In this document: positions 1-6,120 of the stretch, piece after piece
Layout of the letters: each line of letters begins with the position of its first letter
Position numbering within the stretch: position 1 is the first letter of the stretch
Origin: UMGS1649 sp045659265
GTDB taxonomy: Bacteria; Bacillota; Clostridia; TANB77; CAG-465
DNA: 7,193 bases
NCBI GenBank assembly: GCA_045659265.1
Contig: JAZOWO010000054.1
Location: 1 to 7,193, forward strand
Direction: 5' to 3'
The notes under the pieces: model-generated
Told to the model about the DNA's origin: nothing
Seen by the model: only the letters and a program-made list of their open reading frames with translations
Database searches by the model: none
Position numbers and translations under genes: made by a program

Positions 1-1
1 G

Positions 2-457
2 AATAGATTTAAGAAACGTAATGTAAGTAAATTAGGAGCTTATGTAGAAGCAGAAGATGAAGATGAATCTAAAGATGCAAATCTATTTAGAAGACAAATT
101 AACTTTGCAGTATGCTCAAGCGCATTATTTACAGAAGCTAAAGCAATAATATCTATATCAGATAAAGGTAAAACTCCAGCAGTTCTTTCTGGATATAGAC
201 CAAAATGCCCAATTTATGTATTTACAGCTAATGAAAAAACATATAGACAATTATCTTTAGAATGGGGTGTAACAGCATATTATTTCCCAGATGAACATAA
301 TTTTGAAGAAATACTTAAAAAAGGTGTAGATACATTAATAACAGAAAAACATATTAAAAAAGGAGATATAGTAATATTAGGTGGTGGAACAACTAACGAT
401 CACATCTCTGAAAACTACTTATCTACACAAGCAATGGGTGCTGTAATTAGAATATAA
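2..457 (+). CDS. pyk: Pyruvate kinase, C-terminal part (5' end outside window)
   Basis: The open frame enters from the left edge and gives 151 residues before TAA. It catalyses the last step of glycolysis, phosphoenolpyruvate plus ADP to pyruvate plus ATP, in the cytosol. Only the C-terminal (PK_C) domain is present. Visible landmarks are the segment AKAIISISDKGKTPAVLSGYR (the family's region of Ser/Gly/Thr-Ala before a conserved YRP), then CPIYVFT, the LEWGV segment, and a closing GDIVILGGG strand. The frame stops right after this domain, so the phosphohistidine (PEP-utiliser) extension found at the end of Bacillus pyruvate kinases is absent. An acidic stretch (EAEDEDES) precedes the domain. 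I see no hairpin terminator between it and the rpmB promoter, so some read-through into rpmB is possible. Identification rests on recognised motifs; the catalytic barrel lies outside the window. Confidence 0.9.
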   Translation, partial: NRFKKRNVSKLGAYVEAEDEDESKDANLFRRQINFAVCSSALFTEAKAIISISDKGKTPAVLSGYRPKCPIYVFTANEKTYRQLSLEWGVTAYYFPDEHNFEEILKKGVDTLITEKHIKKGDIVILGGGTTNDHISENYLSTQAMGAVIRI

Positions 458-475
458 AAGATTTCTAAAAAGTAC

Positions 476-504
476 TTGCAAATGTAAATAAAGTGTGTTA
501 AAAT
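476..504 (+). promoter_or_regulatory. Sigma-A-type promoter for rpmB
   Basis: A -35 box TTGCAA (476-481) and a -10 box TAAAAT (499-504) are separated by exactly 17 bases. The -10 carries an extended TGT just upstream (496-498). Transcription should start near 511, leaving a leader of roughly 35 bases before the rpmB start. The near-consensus fit suits a highly expressed ribosomal protein gene. Confidence 0.75.
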
Positions 505-547
505 ACTATGTGTAAAATTAAGACCAGGAATAAGGGAGGGAATATAA

Positions 548-733
548 ATGGCAAAATGTGAAATTTGCGCAAAAGAAGTAAACTTTGGAAATAATGTAAG
601 TCACTCTAACAGAAAGACTTCAAGAACATACAAACCAAACGTTCAATCAGTTAAAGTAAATGAGAACGGAACAGTAAAATCTATAAAAGTATGTACTAGA
701 TGCTTAAAATCTGGTAAAGTTGAAAGAGCGTAG
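548..733 (+). CDS. rpmB: 50S ribosomal protein L28 (zinc-ribbon form)
   Basis: This 61-residue protein is a component of the large ribosomal subunit. The start MAKCEICAKEV, the SHSNRKTSR segment and the ending CTRCLKSGKVERA are typical of bacterial L28, and the length is normal. Cysteines at 4, 7, 49 and 52 form two CxxC pairs, so this is the zinc-binding (C+) paralogue type rather than the Cys-free form made under zinc limitation in some bacteria. A strong Shine-Dalgarno sequence, AGGGAGGG, ends 7 bases before the ATG. The gene has its own promoter and is followed 8 bases later by a hairpin terminator, so it appears monocistronic. Confidence 0.97.
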   Translation: MAKCEICAKEVNFGNNVSHSNRKTSRTYKPNVQSVKVNENGTVKSIKVCTRCLKSGKVERA

Positions 734-741
734 GAATAATT

Positions 742-766
742 AAAAGAGGCATAAGCCTCTTTTTTT
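742..766 (+). terminator. Rho-independent terminator of rpmB, probably bidirectional
   Basis: A perfect 9-bp stem (AAAAGAGGC at 742-750 with GCCTCTTTT at 755-763) closes a 4-base ATAA loop and is followed by a run of T to 766. Read on the minus strand, the same stem is followed by TTTT and an AT-rich tail. It can therefore also serve the convergent gene that ends at 789. Confidence 0.88.
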
Positions 767-788
767 ATGCCTAAAAATAATTTAAAAG

Positions 789-1022
789 CTACCCTTTAAG
801 ATTAGGTGGTGTATTATTTGATCCAAACTTCTTTTCGTATTCTGCAGATTTAATAGAATAATCTAGATATTCATTTAGATAACGGTAATAATAATATTGG
901 TTGTTATAAAAATCTAGCGGTGAAGGTAAAATGTTAGGTGGTGGGGTTATGTTTGGTGGTAGTGACATATTAGGTGGAATGTTGTTAAAGTTATATGGAT
1001 TAAAAAAAGCTCTTTCGTCCAA
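789..1022 (-). CDS. Hypothetical 77-residue Pro/Asn/Tyr-rich protein
   Basis: I do not recognise this protein. It begins with TTG (complement of 1020-1022): an AAAGGAG Shine-Dalgarno at 1031-1037 lies 8 bases upstream. The nearby ATG at 1028-1030 abuts the Shine-Dalgarno and is out of frame. Residues 15-34 contain a degenerate repeat of a PPN unit (IPPN, LPPN, PPPN), and TPPN recurs near the C-terminus. A tyrosine cluster (QYYYYRY) is followed by a short charged region (residues about 50-65). There is no Cys, signal peptide or membrane segment. The low-complexity composition and the neighbouring ylbJ would suit a spore coat or other structural protein, but that is inference. The clear ribosome binding site and terminator support it as a real gene. 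Confidence 0.68.
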   Translation of the reverse strand: MDERAFFNPYNFNNIPPNMSLPPNITPPPNILPSPLDFYNNQYYYYRYLNEYLDYSIKSAEYEKKFGSNNTPPNLKG

Positions 1023-1108
1023 AAAATCATCTCCTTTATGTATATTATATAAAGTTTGTGTAAATAATATGATTACCTCATATATTAAATGAGTATCCCC
1101 TTTTTATT

Positions 1109-1138
1109 AGAAACGATAGTTACTATCGTTTCTTTTTT
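1109..1138 (+). terminator. Terminator-like hairpin overlapping the ylbJ stop codon
   Basis: A perfect 11-bp stem (AGAAACGATAG at 1109-1119 with CTATCGTTTCT at 1123-1133) closes a 3-base loop and is followed by T1133-1138 on the plus strand. The right arm includes the last codons and stop of the minus-strand ylbJ gene. The T-tract lies on the plus-strand side; on the minus strand the stem is followed by AATAAAAA, with no good U-tract. It therefore looks oriented to stop plus-strand transcription entering ylbJ antisense, though it may still help stabilise or end the ylbJ mRNA. Confidence 0.6.
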
Positions 1139-2214
1139 AATGTTAAATATAATACTGCTATTGTACTTAGGATTATATATACATACAAACTTGGTAATAT
1201 ATATGGATTTGATTGCAATATATTCAAGTTTAGCGATGCGGGTGTATCTTGAGATATAGTAAATATGTTAAGTTTTAATATAACATACGTAATTATTGCA
1301 CTAATAACCCCATGTAGTAGTTTATATAATATTATCTCTTTTAATTTTATCCCTATTTTATATACAAACGAGTATACTTGAAAGATTATCATAAAGGAGC
1401 TAAAAGACAATATAAAGGATGCTAGAAGTATAAGGGTAGTTGTATTTATTTGTATGCTTGAAATAGCCTGTAATCCTGTTGTAAGTTCAAATAATCCTAT
1501 GGCAATTCCTTTGAGTAGTTCTGATGTTGGTAGGTGAGTTAATAATAGATTTGGTATAAGCGAAAATATTATTAAATACCCTAAAATTATTCCTAATGTC
1601 TTAAAAGAATTTAGAATTGATGTAAGCAATATATCAAATGGAGAAGATATTTTGTAAAAACTATTTGAAATTGGCACTTTTTGTTGTATAATATGCTGTG
1701 AGTAAGGATAACACATTCCAATAATTATACTGGATAAAAAATGTGAAATGAGTAGAATTATTCCTATACTCATACTATTAAATATACTTATACCAATAGC
1801 ACATAGTATATACGACGGACTTGCATTGTTTGTAAATGAGATAAGCTTTCTTGCAAGTGGCAAAGAAATTATATTATCTTCATATAGCTTTGCAATGCAC
1901 TTAGCAGCGTTTGGATATCCTAAAAGGATGGATATAAGTATAACAAATGTAGTATCTTTGGGAATTCTAAATATTTTAGATAGTATATTAGACAACCCAA
2001 AAGATAAGTTATATACTAAATTTGAGTTTATTAGTATTTCTGTTATTAGTAAATAAATGTATAACGAAGGGACTAATGTCTTAATAAACATATTAAGCGA
2101 GTTGGTTATATACATATATACATTTTTAGAATTAGTAAGTAACAGGATAATAGTTAAGTAAATAAATATATTGGTAATAAATATTTTTGTTTTGTTTGTA
2201 GAGATAATCTTCAT
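1123..2214 (-). CDS. ylbJ: Sporulation integral membrane protein, YlbJ/SpoVV family
   Basis: This 363-residue, very hydrophobic protein has about eight to ten membrane segments and matches the YlbJ family, which carries nucleoside-recognition (Gate) type repeats. Family landmarks are LVPSLYIYLLITEIL (47-61), the ILLGYPNAAK motif (96-105), and LISFTNNASPSYILCAIG (124-141) followed by a conserved His at 158. In Bacillus subtilis YlbJ (SpoVV) is made in the mother cell under sigma-E and is implicated in moving dipicolinic acid across the outer forespore membrane. That role is known for the family and is not shown here. The protein is somewhat shorter than the roughly 400-residue Bacillus form. 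ATG is preceded by AGGTG five bases upstream. The C-terminus (LKKKR) overlaps a hairpin. It is divergent from the methyltransferase gene across 40 bp. Confidence 0.88.
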   Translation of the reverse strand: MKIISTNKTKIFITNIFIYLTIILLLTNSKNVYMYITNSLNMFIKTLVPSLYIYLLITEILINSNLVYNLSFGLSNILSKIFRIPKDTTFVILISILLGYPNAAKCIAKLYEDNIISLPLARKLISFTNNASPSYILCAIGISIFNSMSIGIILLISHFLSSIIIGMCYPYSQHIIQQKVPISNSFYKISSPFDILLTSILNSFKTLGIILGYLIIFSLIPNLLLTHLPTSELLKGIAIGLFELTTGLQAISSIQINTTTLILLASFILSFSSFMIIFQVYSFVYKIGIKLKEIILYKLLHGVISAIITYVILKLNIFTISQDTPASLNLNILQSNPYILPSLYVYIILSTIAVLYLTLKKKR

Positions 2215-2254
2215 AAAAACACCTAATAGATATTACTAAGAAGGAGAATAATAT

Positions 2255-3151
2255 ATGCAATATGTAGAAGATTTTGAAGATTTCAAATTAATAGATATGG
2301 CCGGCGGAGAAAAATTAGAGCGTTGGGGGAAATATCTATTAATTAGACCAGATCCTCAAATAGTATGGAACAAAAAAACTAATCCTAAACTTTGGGAGCA
2401 AGCAGACGCTAGATACATTAGAAGTAAAACTGGTGGAGGCCATTGGGAAGTTAAAAAGAAACTTCCAGATAGTTGGCAAGTTTCATACAACAAATTAATT
2501 TTTAATATTAAGCTAATGGGATTTAAGCATACAGGACTTTTCCCTGAACAAGCTGTTAACTGGACATATATGAAAGAAAGAATAACAGCCAGAAAGAAAG
2601 CGGGAAAAGATACAAAAGTATTAAATCTATTTGCATATACTGGTGGAGCTACAGTTGCTTGTTTAGAAGCTGGAGCTAGCGTATGCCACGTGGATGCATC
2701 AAAAGGAATGGTAGCGTGGGCTAAAGAAAATGTAATAAGTTCTGGCCTTAAAGATGCACCTGTTAGATTTATAGTAGACGATGTAATTAAATTTGTTAAA
2801 AGAGAAATTAAAAGAGGAAACAAATACGATGCAATAATAATGGATCCGCCAAGTTATGGAAGAGGAGCTAACGGAGAAGTTTGGAGCATTGAAAAGGATT
2901 TAGAAGGTCTTTTAGAGTTATGTGTAGAGTTATTATCTAACGATGCAGAATTTGTAGTAATAAACACATATACAGGCGGGCTTTCTGGAACAGTAATTTC
3001 AAATCTTTTAACTATGGTGTTACAAGCATCTAGAAAAGATTTAATTAAAAAAGGTAGAATTGTAACAGATGAAATAGGTATTAAAATGGAAAACTCATCA
3101 TTTGTTCTTCCTTGCGGAATAACAACTAAGTGGGAAAATGGAGGTATATAA
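2255..3151 (+). CDS. Class I SAM-dependent methyltransferase, RlmI/RlmL-like
   Basis: This 298-residue cytosolic enzyme probably transfers a methyl group from S-adenosylmethionine to an RNA base. A small N-terminal region ends in FNIKLMGFKHTGLFPEQAVN (83-102), which resembles the KTGFFLDQR segment preceding the catalytic domain in RlmI-type proteins. The Rossmann domain follows: motif I VLNLFAYTGG (122-131), an acidic ribose-binding D147, D175-D176 after strand 3, and the DPPSYGRG motif (197-204), comparable to the DPP(K/S)F signature. The N-terminal PUA RNA-binding domain of E. coli RlmI is absent, and the protein is about 100 residues shorter. AAGGAG lies 8 bases before the ATG. The stop is one base from the next gene's ATG, so the two are probably cotranscribed and translationally coupled. 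The substrate is not predictable from sequence; 23S rRNA is the likeliest. Confidence 0.85.
   Translation: MQYVEDFEDFKLIDMAGGEKLERWGKYLLIRPDPQIVWNKKTNPKLWEQADARYIRSKTGGGHWEVKKKLPDSWQVSYNKLIFNIKLMGFKHTGLFPEQAVNWTYMKERITARKKAGKDTKVLNLFAYTGGATVACLEAGASVCHVDASKGMVAWAKENVISSGLKDAPVRFIVDDVIKFVKREIKRGNKYDAIIMDPPSYGRGANGEVWSIEKDLEGLLELCVELLSNDAEFVVINTYTGGLSGTVISNLLTMVLQASRKDLIKKGRIVTDEIGIKMENSSFVLPCGITTKWENGGI
3140..3144 (+). promoter_or_regulatory. Ribosome binding site fixing the GH3 start
   Basis: GGAGG sits inside the last codons of the methyltransferase gene, 8 bases before the ATG at 3153. An earlier in-frame ATG at 3138 would have this motif inside its coding sequence and no site of its own, so 3153 is chosen. 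Placement within the upstream gene implies translational coupling. Confidence 0.8.
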
Positions 3152-3152
3152 C

Positions 3153-4253
3153 ATGCAAGAATCAGTAGGTAATTTATCCTTAAAAGAAAGAATTGGTCAA
3201 ATGTTTATAGTAGGTCTTGATGGGACTGAAACAGACGCAGATATAACAGAACTAATTCAAACATATAAAATAGGTGGTGTATACATTAGAGAAAGAAATA
3301 TGTATACAGTAGAAAAACTACAAAAATTAATAAACGAATTAAAAGCTGCAAATATGGGAAATTCAGTACCTCTATTTATAGCAACAGAACAAGAAACTGG
3401 AAGAGGAAATATTTTACCAGATGAAATAAGAGCTATACCTGCTATGAAATACATAGTAGAAAATACAGATAAATCTGTTGTATATGATACGGCAAATCTA
3501 ACAGCAGATATTTTAAGAAAATTAGGTTTTAACATGAACTTTGCACCACTTATGGATATGGGTGGAATGGTAAACGGAGTGCCTTTAGGAGATAGATGTA
3601 TTTCAGAAAATAATACTACATTAGTTGCAGGTACAGCAGTACAAATTGTTAATGCGCACAAGAACAATGGTATAATACCAGTTCCTAAATATTTCCCTGG
3701 ACATTCTACAACAAAAGCAGAAAGAAGTAATTTGGTAATACCATATACAAATAAATCTATATCTAGACTAGAACATTTAGATTTAGCAGGGTTTAAGTAT
3801 TTAATAGAAGAAGGTATAGAGACAATGTTAGTTGGACATATACATCTTTCTAAATTAAACCTGTTTGCTCCGTCATCTTTATCTCATAAAGTTATAGATA
3901 GAGTTCTAAAACATAAATATAACTTTAATGGAATTACAATTGCCGATGATTTAGCAAGTATGTCAATAGCTGTACAATACGGGTTAAAACCTGCAGTACA
4001 TAAAGCTATTCTTGCTGGAAATGATATGATGATAATATCTAACGCTGGAAGAGTAAAAGCGATTTTAGAAGATTTAGAAAAACAAATCTCTAAAGGCAAC
4101 ATTGATGGTAAGGTTATAGAAAATAGAGTTCAAAAAATACTTGATCTTAAAGTAAAATATAACATAAACGATAACGAAATGCCTGATATTAATATAGATA
4201 AAGAAAATGAAAGAATTGAAGAATTAATAAAGAGAATTAGACAAATAGGCTAA
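3153..4253 (+). CDS. Glycoside hydrolase family 3 (NagZ-like) protein with altered acid/base site
   Basis: This 366-residue protein is a single (beta/alpha)8-barrel relative of NagZ, the beta-N-acetylhexosaminidase that trims muropeptides in cell-wall recycling. Family landmarks in order are IGQMFIVGLDGT (14-25), GGVYIRERN (41-49), IATEQETGR (76-84, usually VDQEGGR), NFAPLMD (129-135), GDRCIS (146-151), KYFPGH (179-184), GHIHL (228-232), and ITIADDL (261-267) with the presumed nucleophile D265. The usual KHFPGHGxTxxDSH signature reads KYFPGHSTTKAERS, so the Asp-His acid/base dyad appears as E190 and S192. D of DQEGG is also Glu (E79). No second GH3 domain supplies an alternative acid. It may have changed chemistry or be non-catalytic. 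No signal peptide is visible, so it is probably cytoplasmic, unlike secreted Bacillus NagZ. It forms a coupled pair with the methyltransferase gene. Confidence 0.85.
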   Translation: MQESVGNLSLKERIGQMFIVGLDGTETDADITELIQTYKIGGVYIRERNMYTVEKLQKLINELKAANMGNSVPLFIATEQETGRGNILPDEIRAIPAMKYIVENTDKSVVYDTANLTADILRKLGFNMNFAPLMDMGGMVNGVPLGDRCISENNTTLVAGTAVQIVNAHKNNGIIPVPKYFPGHSTTKAERSNLVIPYTNKSISRLEHLDLAGFKYLIEEGIETMLVGHIHLSKLNLFAPSSLSHKVIDRVLKHKYNFNGITIADDLASMSIAVQYGLKPAVHKAILAGNDMMIISNAGRVKAILEDLEKQISKGNIDGKVIENRVQKILDLKVKYNINDNEMPDINIDKENERIEELIKRIRQIG

Positions 4254-4287
4254 TTTTTAACATATAAAAATTATAATTAGAAAATAT

Positions 4288-4315
4288 AAACCCAAGAGTT
4301 TTGCTCTTGGGTTTT
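4288..4315 (+). terminator. Hairpin terminator after the methyltransferase-GH3 unit, likely bidirectional
   Basis: An 11-bp perfect stem (AAACCCAAGAG at 4288-4298 with CTCTTGGGTTT at 4304-4314) closes a 5-base TTTTG loop and ends in T4312-4315. On the minus strand the stem is followed by TTTATATTTTC, so it can also end the convergent small-gene operon that stops at 4351. Confidence 0.88.
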
Positions 4316-4350
4316 AGTAATATTAAATTAGTTAAATTACAATTTAGTTA

Positions 4351-4494
4351 TTAGCAACCGCAGCAACAAACTAAAATTACTATAATAAGTATTATCCATA
4401 TGCAGCAACAATTTCCGCCGCCGAATCCTCCGAATCCGCCTTGGCATCCGCCACATTGGTTTGAACATCCGCATCCACATCTTTCATCTATCAT
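4351..4494 (-). CDS. 47-residue Cys/Gly-rich single-span membrane protein
   Basis: This short frame runs from ATG (complement of 4492-4494) to TAA (complement of 4351-4353), with a perfect AAAGGAGG Shine-Dalgarno 8 bases upstream. The protein starts MIDERCGCGCSNQCGGC, continues with a glycine/phenylalanine-rich stretch (residues 19-27, GGFGGFGGG), has a CCC triplet, one hydrophobic helix (32-42, IWIILIIVILV) and ends CCCGC. Twelve of 47 residues are Cys and 12 are Gly. The Gly-rich arm plus a single C-terminal helix recalls the tiny YjcZ-type sporulation proteins of Bacillus, but the Cys content is unlike Bacillus YjcZ and I do not assign it there. Metal binding or disulfide cross-linking in a spore layer is a guess. 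It is the second gene of a two-gene operon, 14 bases after the previous stop. The ribosome binding site makes it very likely real. Confidence 0.75.
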   Translation of the reverse strand: MIDERCGCGCSNQCGGCQGGFGGFGGGNCCCIWIILIIVILVCCCGC

Positions 4495-4508
4495 ATTAAA
4501 ATCCTCCT

Positions 4509-4667
4509 TTAATTATTGAAGAAACTATTAGTCATATGAGTAGGACCTGTAAGCTTAAAATAATCATAACCACTAATAGAATCATTAGAACTCTGCTTAA
4601 AGAAAATTAATATAAGTAAAACGAACCAAATAATCGAATTAGAATAATTGTTGTTTTGCTCCCACAT
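4509..4667 (-). CDS. 52-residue small membrane protein
   Basis: This short frame runs from ATG (complement of 4665-4667) to TAA (complement of 4509-4511), with AAAGGAG five bases before the start. The protein has an Asn-rich N-terminus (MWEQNNNYSNS), one hydrophobic helix at about 12-23 (IIWFVLLILIFF), and a polar Ser/Asn/Tyr-rich tail of about 29 residues ending in SFFNN. There is no Cys. I do not recognise a family. It is the first gene of a minus-strand pair with the Cys/Gly-rich protein; the second gene's Shine-Dalgarno begins immediately after this stop. A dyad-symmetric leader and a CATATTAT box lie upstream. Sporulation or cell-envelope association is possible from size and neighbour type only. 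Confidence 0.68.
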   Translation of the reverse strand: MWEQNNNYSNSIIWFVLLILIFFKQSSNDSISGYDYFKLTGPTHMTNSFFNN

Positions 4668-4681
4668 GTAAACTCCTTTGC

Positions 4682-4703
4682 TATATACAATCTGTTGTAT
4701 ATA
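4682..4703 (-). promoter_or_regulatory. 9-bp inverted repeat in the leader of the small-protein operon
   Basis: TATATACAA (4682-4690) and TTGTATATA (4695-4703) form a perfect 9-bp inverted repeat around a 4-base TCTG centre. It lies between the CATATTAT box and the Shine-Dalgarno of the 52-residue gene, where it would span the transcription start or early leader. It could be an operator for a dimeric regulator or an mRNA 5' hairpin. There is no T-tract next to it, so terminator function is unlikely. Confidence 0.45.
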
Positions 4704-4707
4704 TTAC

Positions 4708-4715
4708 ATAATATG
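4708..4715 (-). promoter_or_regulatory. Possible sporulation-type -10 box (CATATTAT)
   Basis: On the minus strand CATATTAT lies 40 bases before the start of the 52-residue gene. The same octamer occurs at 1064-1071, 41 bases before the 77-residue gene. It resembles the CATA-nnn-T -10 pattern of mother-cell sigma factors (sigma-E and sigma-K). No shared -35 element is evident, so this is tentative. Confidence 0.3.
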
Positions 4716-4759
4716 TAAAAATAAAAATCTTGTTACAACAAAAAATATAATATTAAGTG

Positions 4760-4788
4760 TTGAAAAAAATATATTTATATAATAAAAT
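4760..4788 (+). promoter_or_regulatory. Sigma-A-type promoter for the glycosyltransferase/pilin operon
   Basis: TTGAAA (4760-4765) and TAAAAT (4783-4788) are spaced 17 bases apart. Transcription would begin near 4795, leaving a leader of about 15 bases before the TTG start at 4810. The whole region is AT-rich, which raises the chance of a fortuitous match, but spacing and both boxes fit well. Confidence 0.6.
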
Positions 4789-4809
4789 TTTTAGAGTAGA
4801 GGTAAAAGA

Positions 4810-6120
4810 TTGAAGAAGATATTATTTAATATATTTAAGTATATAGGAATCTTTATTTTGCTAGTATCTATTGCTCTTATGCTTCTTGTTATTACAGCTA
4901 TGATACCAAAAGAACGAATAGAAAATAATATGAAAGAATCTGTTCAGTTTTATAAAGACAATCAAGGAATAGCAGGGGAAACAGGACATGAGTATGCGTT
5001 TAGGCATTATTACGCAGACTCAATATTATTAAATATTATTTATAACATAGATACAGATAAACCATTAGAATCTGTACTATGGTCAAAGTATTATGAAACA
5101 ATAAAGATAGATATAAATAAAGATTTTATTGAAACGGTAGAACAGTCAAAAGAGGCTAATCAACAATATTTAAGATATTGGCATGGAAGTATGGCAGTAC
5201 TAAGACCATTATTTGTTATATTTAATGTAAATCAAATATACAGCATAAACAAAGTAATTTTATTTGGACTTGCAATATCATTGTTCATAATATTGTTTAT
5301 GAAACACAAAGGTCTTGCAATAACCTATTTGATATCGCTAATTATGACAACATTTAACATAGTTCCAATGTGTTTTGAATACTCATGGACATTTTATATT
5401 ATGTTCATTGTATCAATAATAATAGCATTAAGTGAAAAAGGTAAGAGCGATAATTATTTTTGCATGCTCTTTTTTATAACTGGTATAATAACATGCTATT
5501 TAGACTTTTTAACAACTGAGATAATAACATATTTTGTACCAATGTTAATATTAATAGCGTTAAGAAATAAAGAAAAACGAATAGGAAAGTTTAAGAATGT
5601 TTTAAGTTTGGTAATAAAAACCGGTTTGTTGTGGCTTGTAGGATATGCGTTAATGTGGGTTGCAAAATGGGGTATAGCAGGTGCTATATTAAATATTAAT
5701 CCGATTATATATGTAAAAGACAATTTACTACAAAGAGTGTATAGTCACATATCTTTTGTTAATGCAGGTGGATTTAATTCTACAGCTGTGATTAAAAATT
5801 TCTGGACATTATATCCAATTGTTTTTGGAACAAATGCTATTGCGAGAGCATGGATAATTGCAGGTTTAGTACTTATATTTGCAATAGTTATAGATTGGAA
5901 TAATCTTAAAGGGAAATGGATAGCTGTAATATATCTAATATTGGCAATGGCACCGTATGCAAGATATTATTTCCTAACTTCACATTCTTGGAGTCACTTC
6001 TTTTTTACATATAGAAGTCAAATGATTACAATAATAGCACTGGGCTTGCTAATTATGGAGTGTTTCAATTATAATATATTAAAGAAACTAAAAAGAAAGG
6101 CGGGTACTAAAGATGAATAA
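4810..6120 (+). CDS. Polytopic membrane protein, GT-C glycosyltransferase-like
   Basis: This 436-residue protein starts at TTG (AGAGG seven bases upstream; no in-frame ATG nearby). It has an N-terminal helix (about 10-32), then a long hydrophilic loop (33-145) rich in charged residues, including a YLRYWHGSMAVLRPLF segment (120-135). About eight to nine further helices follow (near 146-163, 168-187, 190-207, 214-233, 236-251, 265-290, 345-361, 370-384, 402-418). A second polar loop holds HSWSHFFFTYR (392-402). One helix, a large extracytoplasmic loop and multiple further spans is the plan of GT-C enzymes, which use polyprenyl-phosphate sugars outside the membrane. The next gene makes a DPM1-like GT2 of the sort that produces such donors. 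The function is inferred from topology and neighbour, since no named family was recognised. The stop overlaps the GT2 start by 8 bases. Confidence 0.72.
   Translation: MKKILFNIFKYIGIFILLVSIALMLLVITAMIPKERIENNMKESVQFYKDNQGIAGETGHEYAFRHYYADSILLNIIYNIDTDKPLESVLWSKYYETIKIDINKDFIETVEQSKEANQQYLRYWHGSMAVLRPLFVIFNVNQIYSINKVILFGLAISLFIILFMKHKGLAITYLISLIMTTFNIVPMCFEYSWTFYIMFIVSIIIALSEKGKSDNYFCMLFFITGIITCYLDFLTTEIITYFVPMLILIALRNKEKRIGKFKNVLSLVIKTGLLWLVGYALMWVAKWGIAGAILNINPIIYVKDNLLQRVYSHISFVNAGGFNSTAVIKNFWTLYPIVFGTNAIARAWIIAGLVLIFAIVIDWNNLKGKWIAVIYLILAMAPYARYYFLTSHSWSHFFFTYRSQMITIIALGLLIMECFNYNILKKLKRKAGTKDE

Noticed and set aside
1028..1030. Minus-strand ATG just after the Shine-Dalgarno of the 77-residue gene
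   Set aside because: It directly abuts GGAG and opens a short frame without meaningful sequence; the TTG at 1020-1022 has proper spacing and the long frame.
1077..1093. Short dyad CTCAT-n7-ATGAG upstream of the 77-residue gene
   Set aside because: Five-base arms with a 7-base spacer are common by chance in AT-rich intergenic DNA, and nothing supports it as a binding site.
1748..2056. 102-codon plus-strand open frame inside ylbJ
   Set aside because: It lies wholly antisense to a well-supported membrane protein gene, has no convincing Shine-Dalgarno, and its hydrophobic translation mirrors the antisense of membrane codons.
2356..2823. 155-codon minus-strand frame opposite the methyltransferase
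   Set aside because: It is antisense to conserved SAM-binding motifs and has no ribosome binding site or recognisable domain.
3138..3152. Upstream ATG at 3138 as the GH3 start
   Set aside because: It overlaps the methyltransferase end, has no Shine-Dalgarno of its own, and would bury the GGAGG that serves the ATG at 3153.
3257..3667. 136-codon minus-strand frame opposite the GH3 gene
   Set aside because: It is a shadow of the clearly coding plus-strand frame, with no start signals or family motif.
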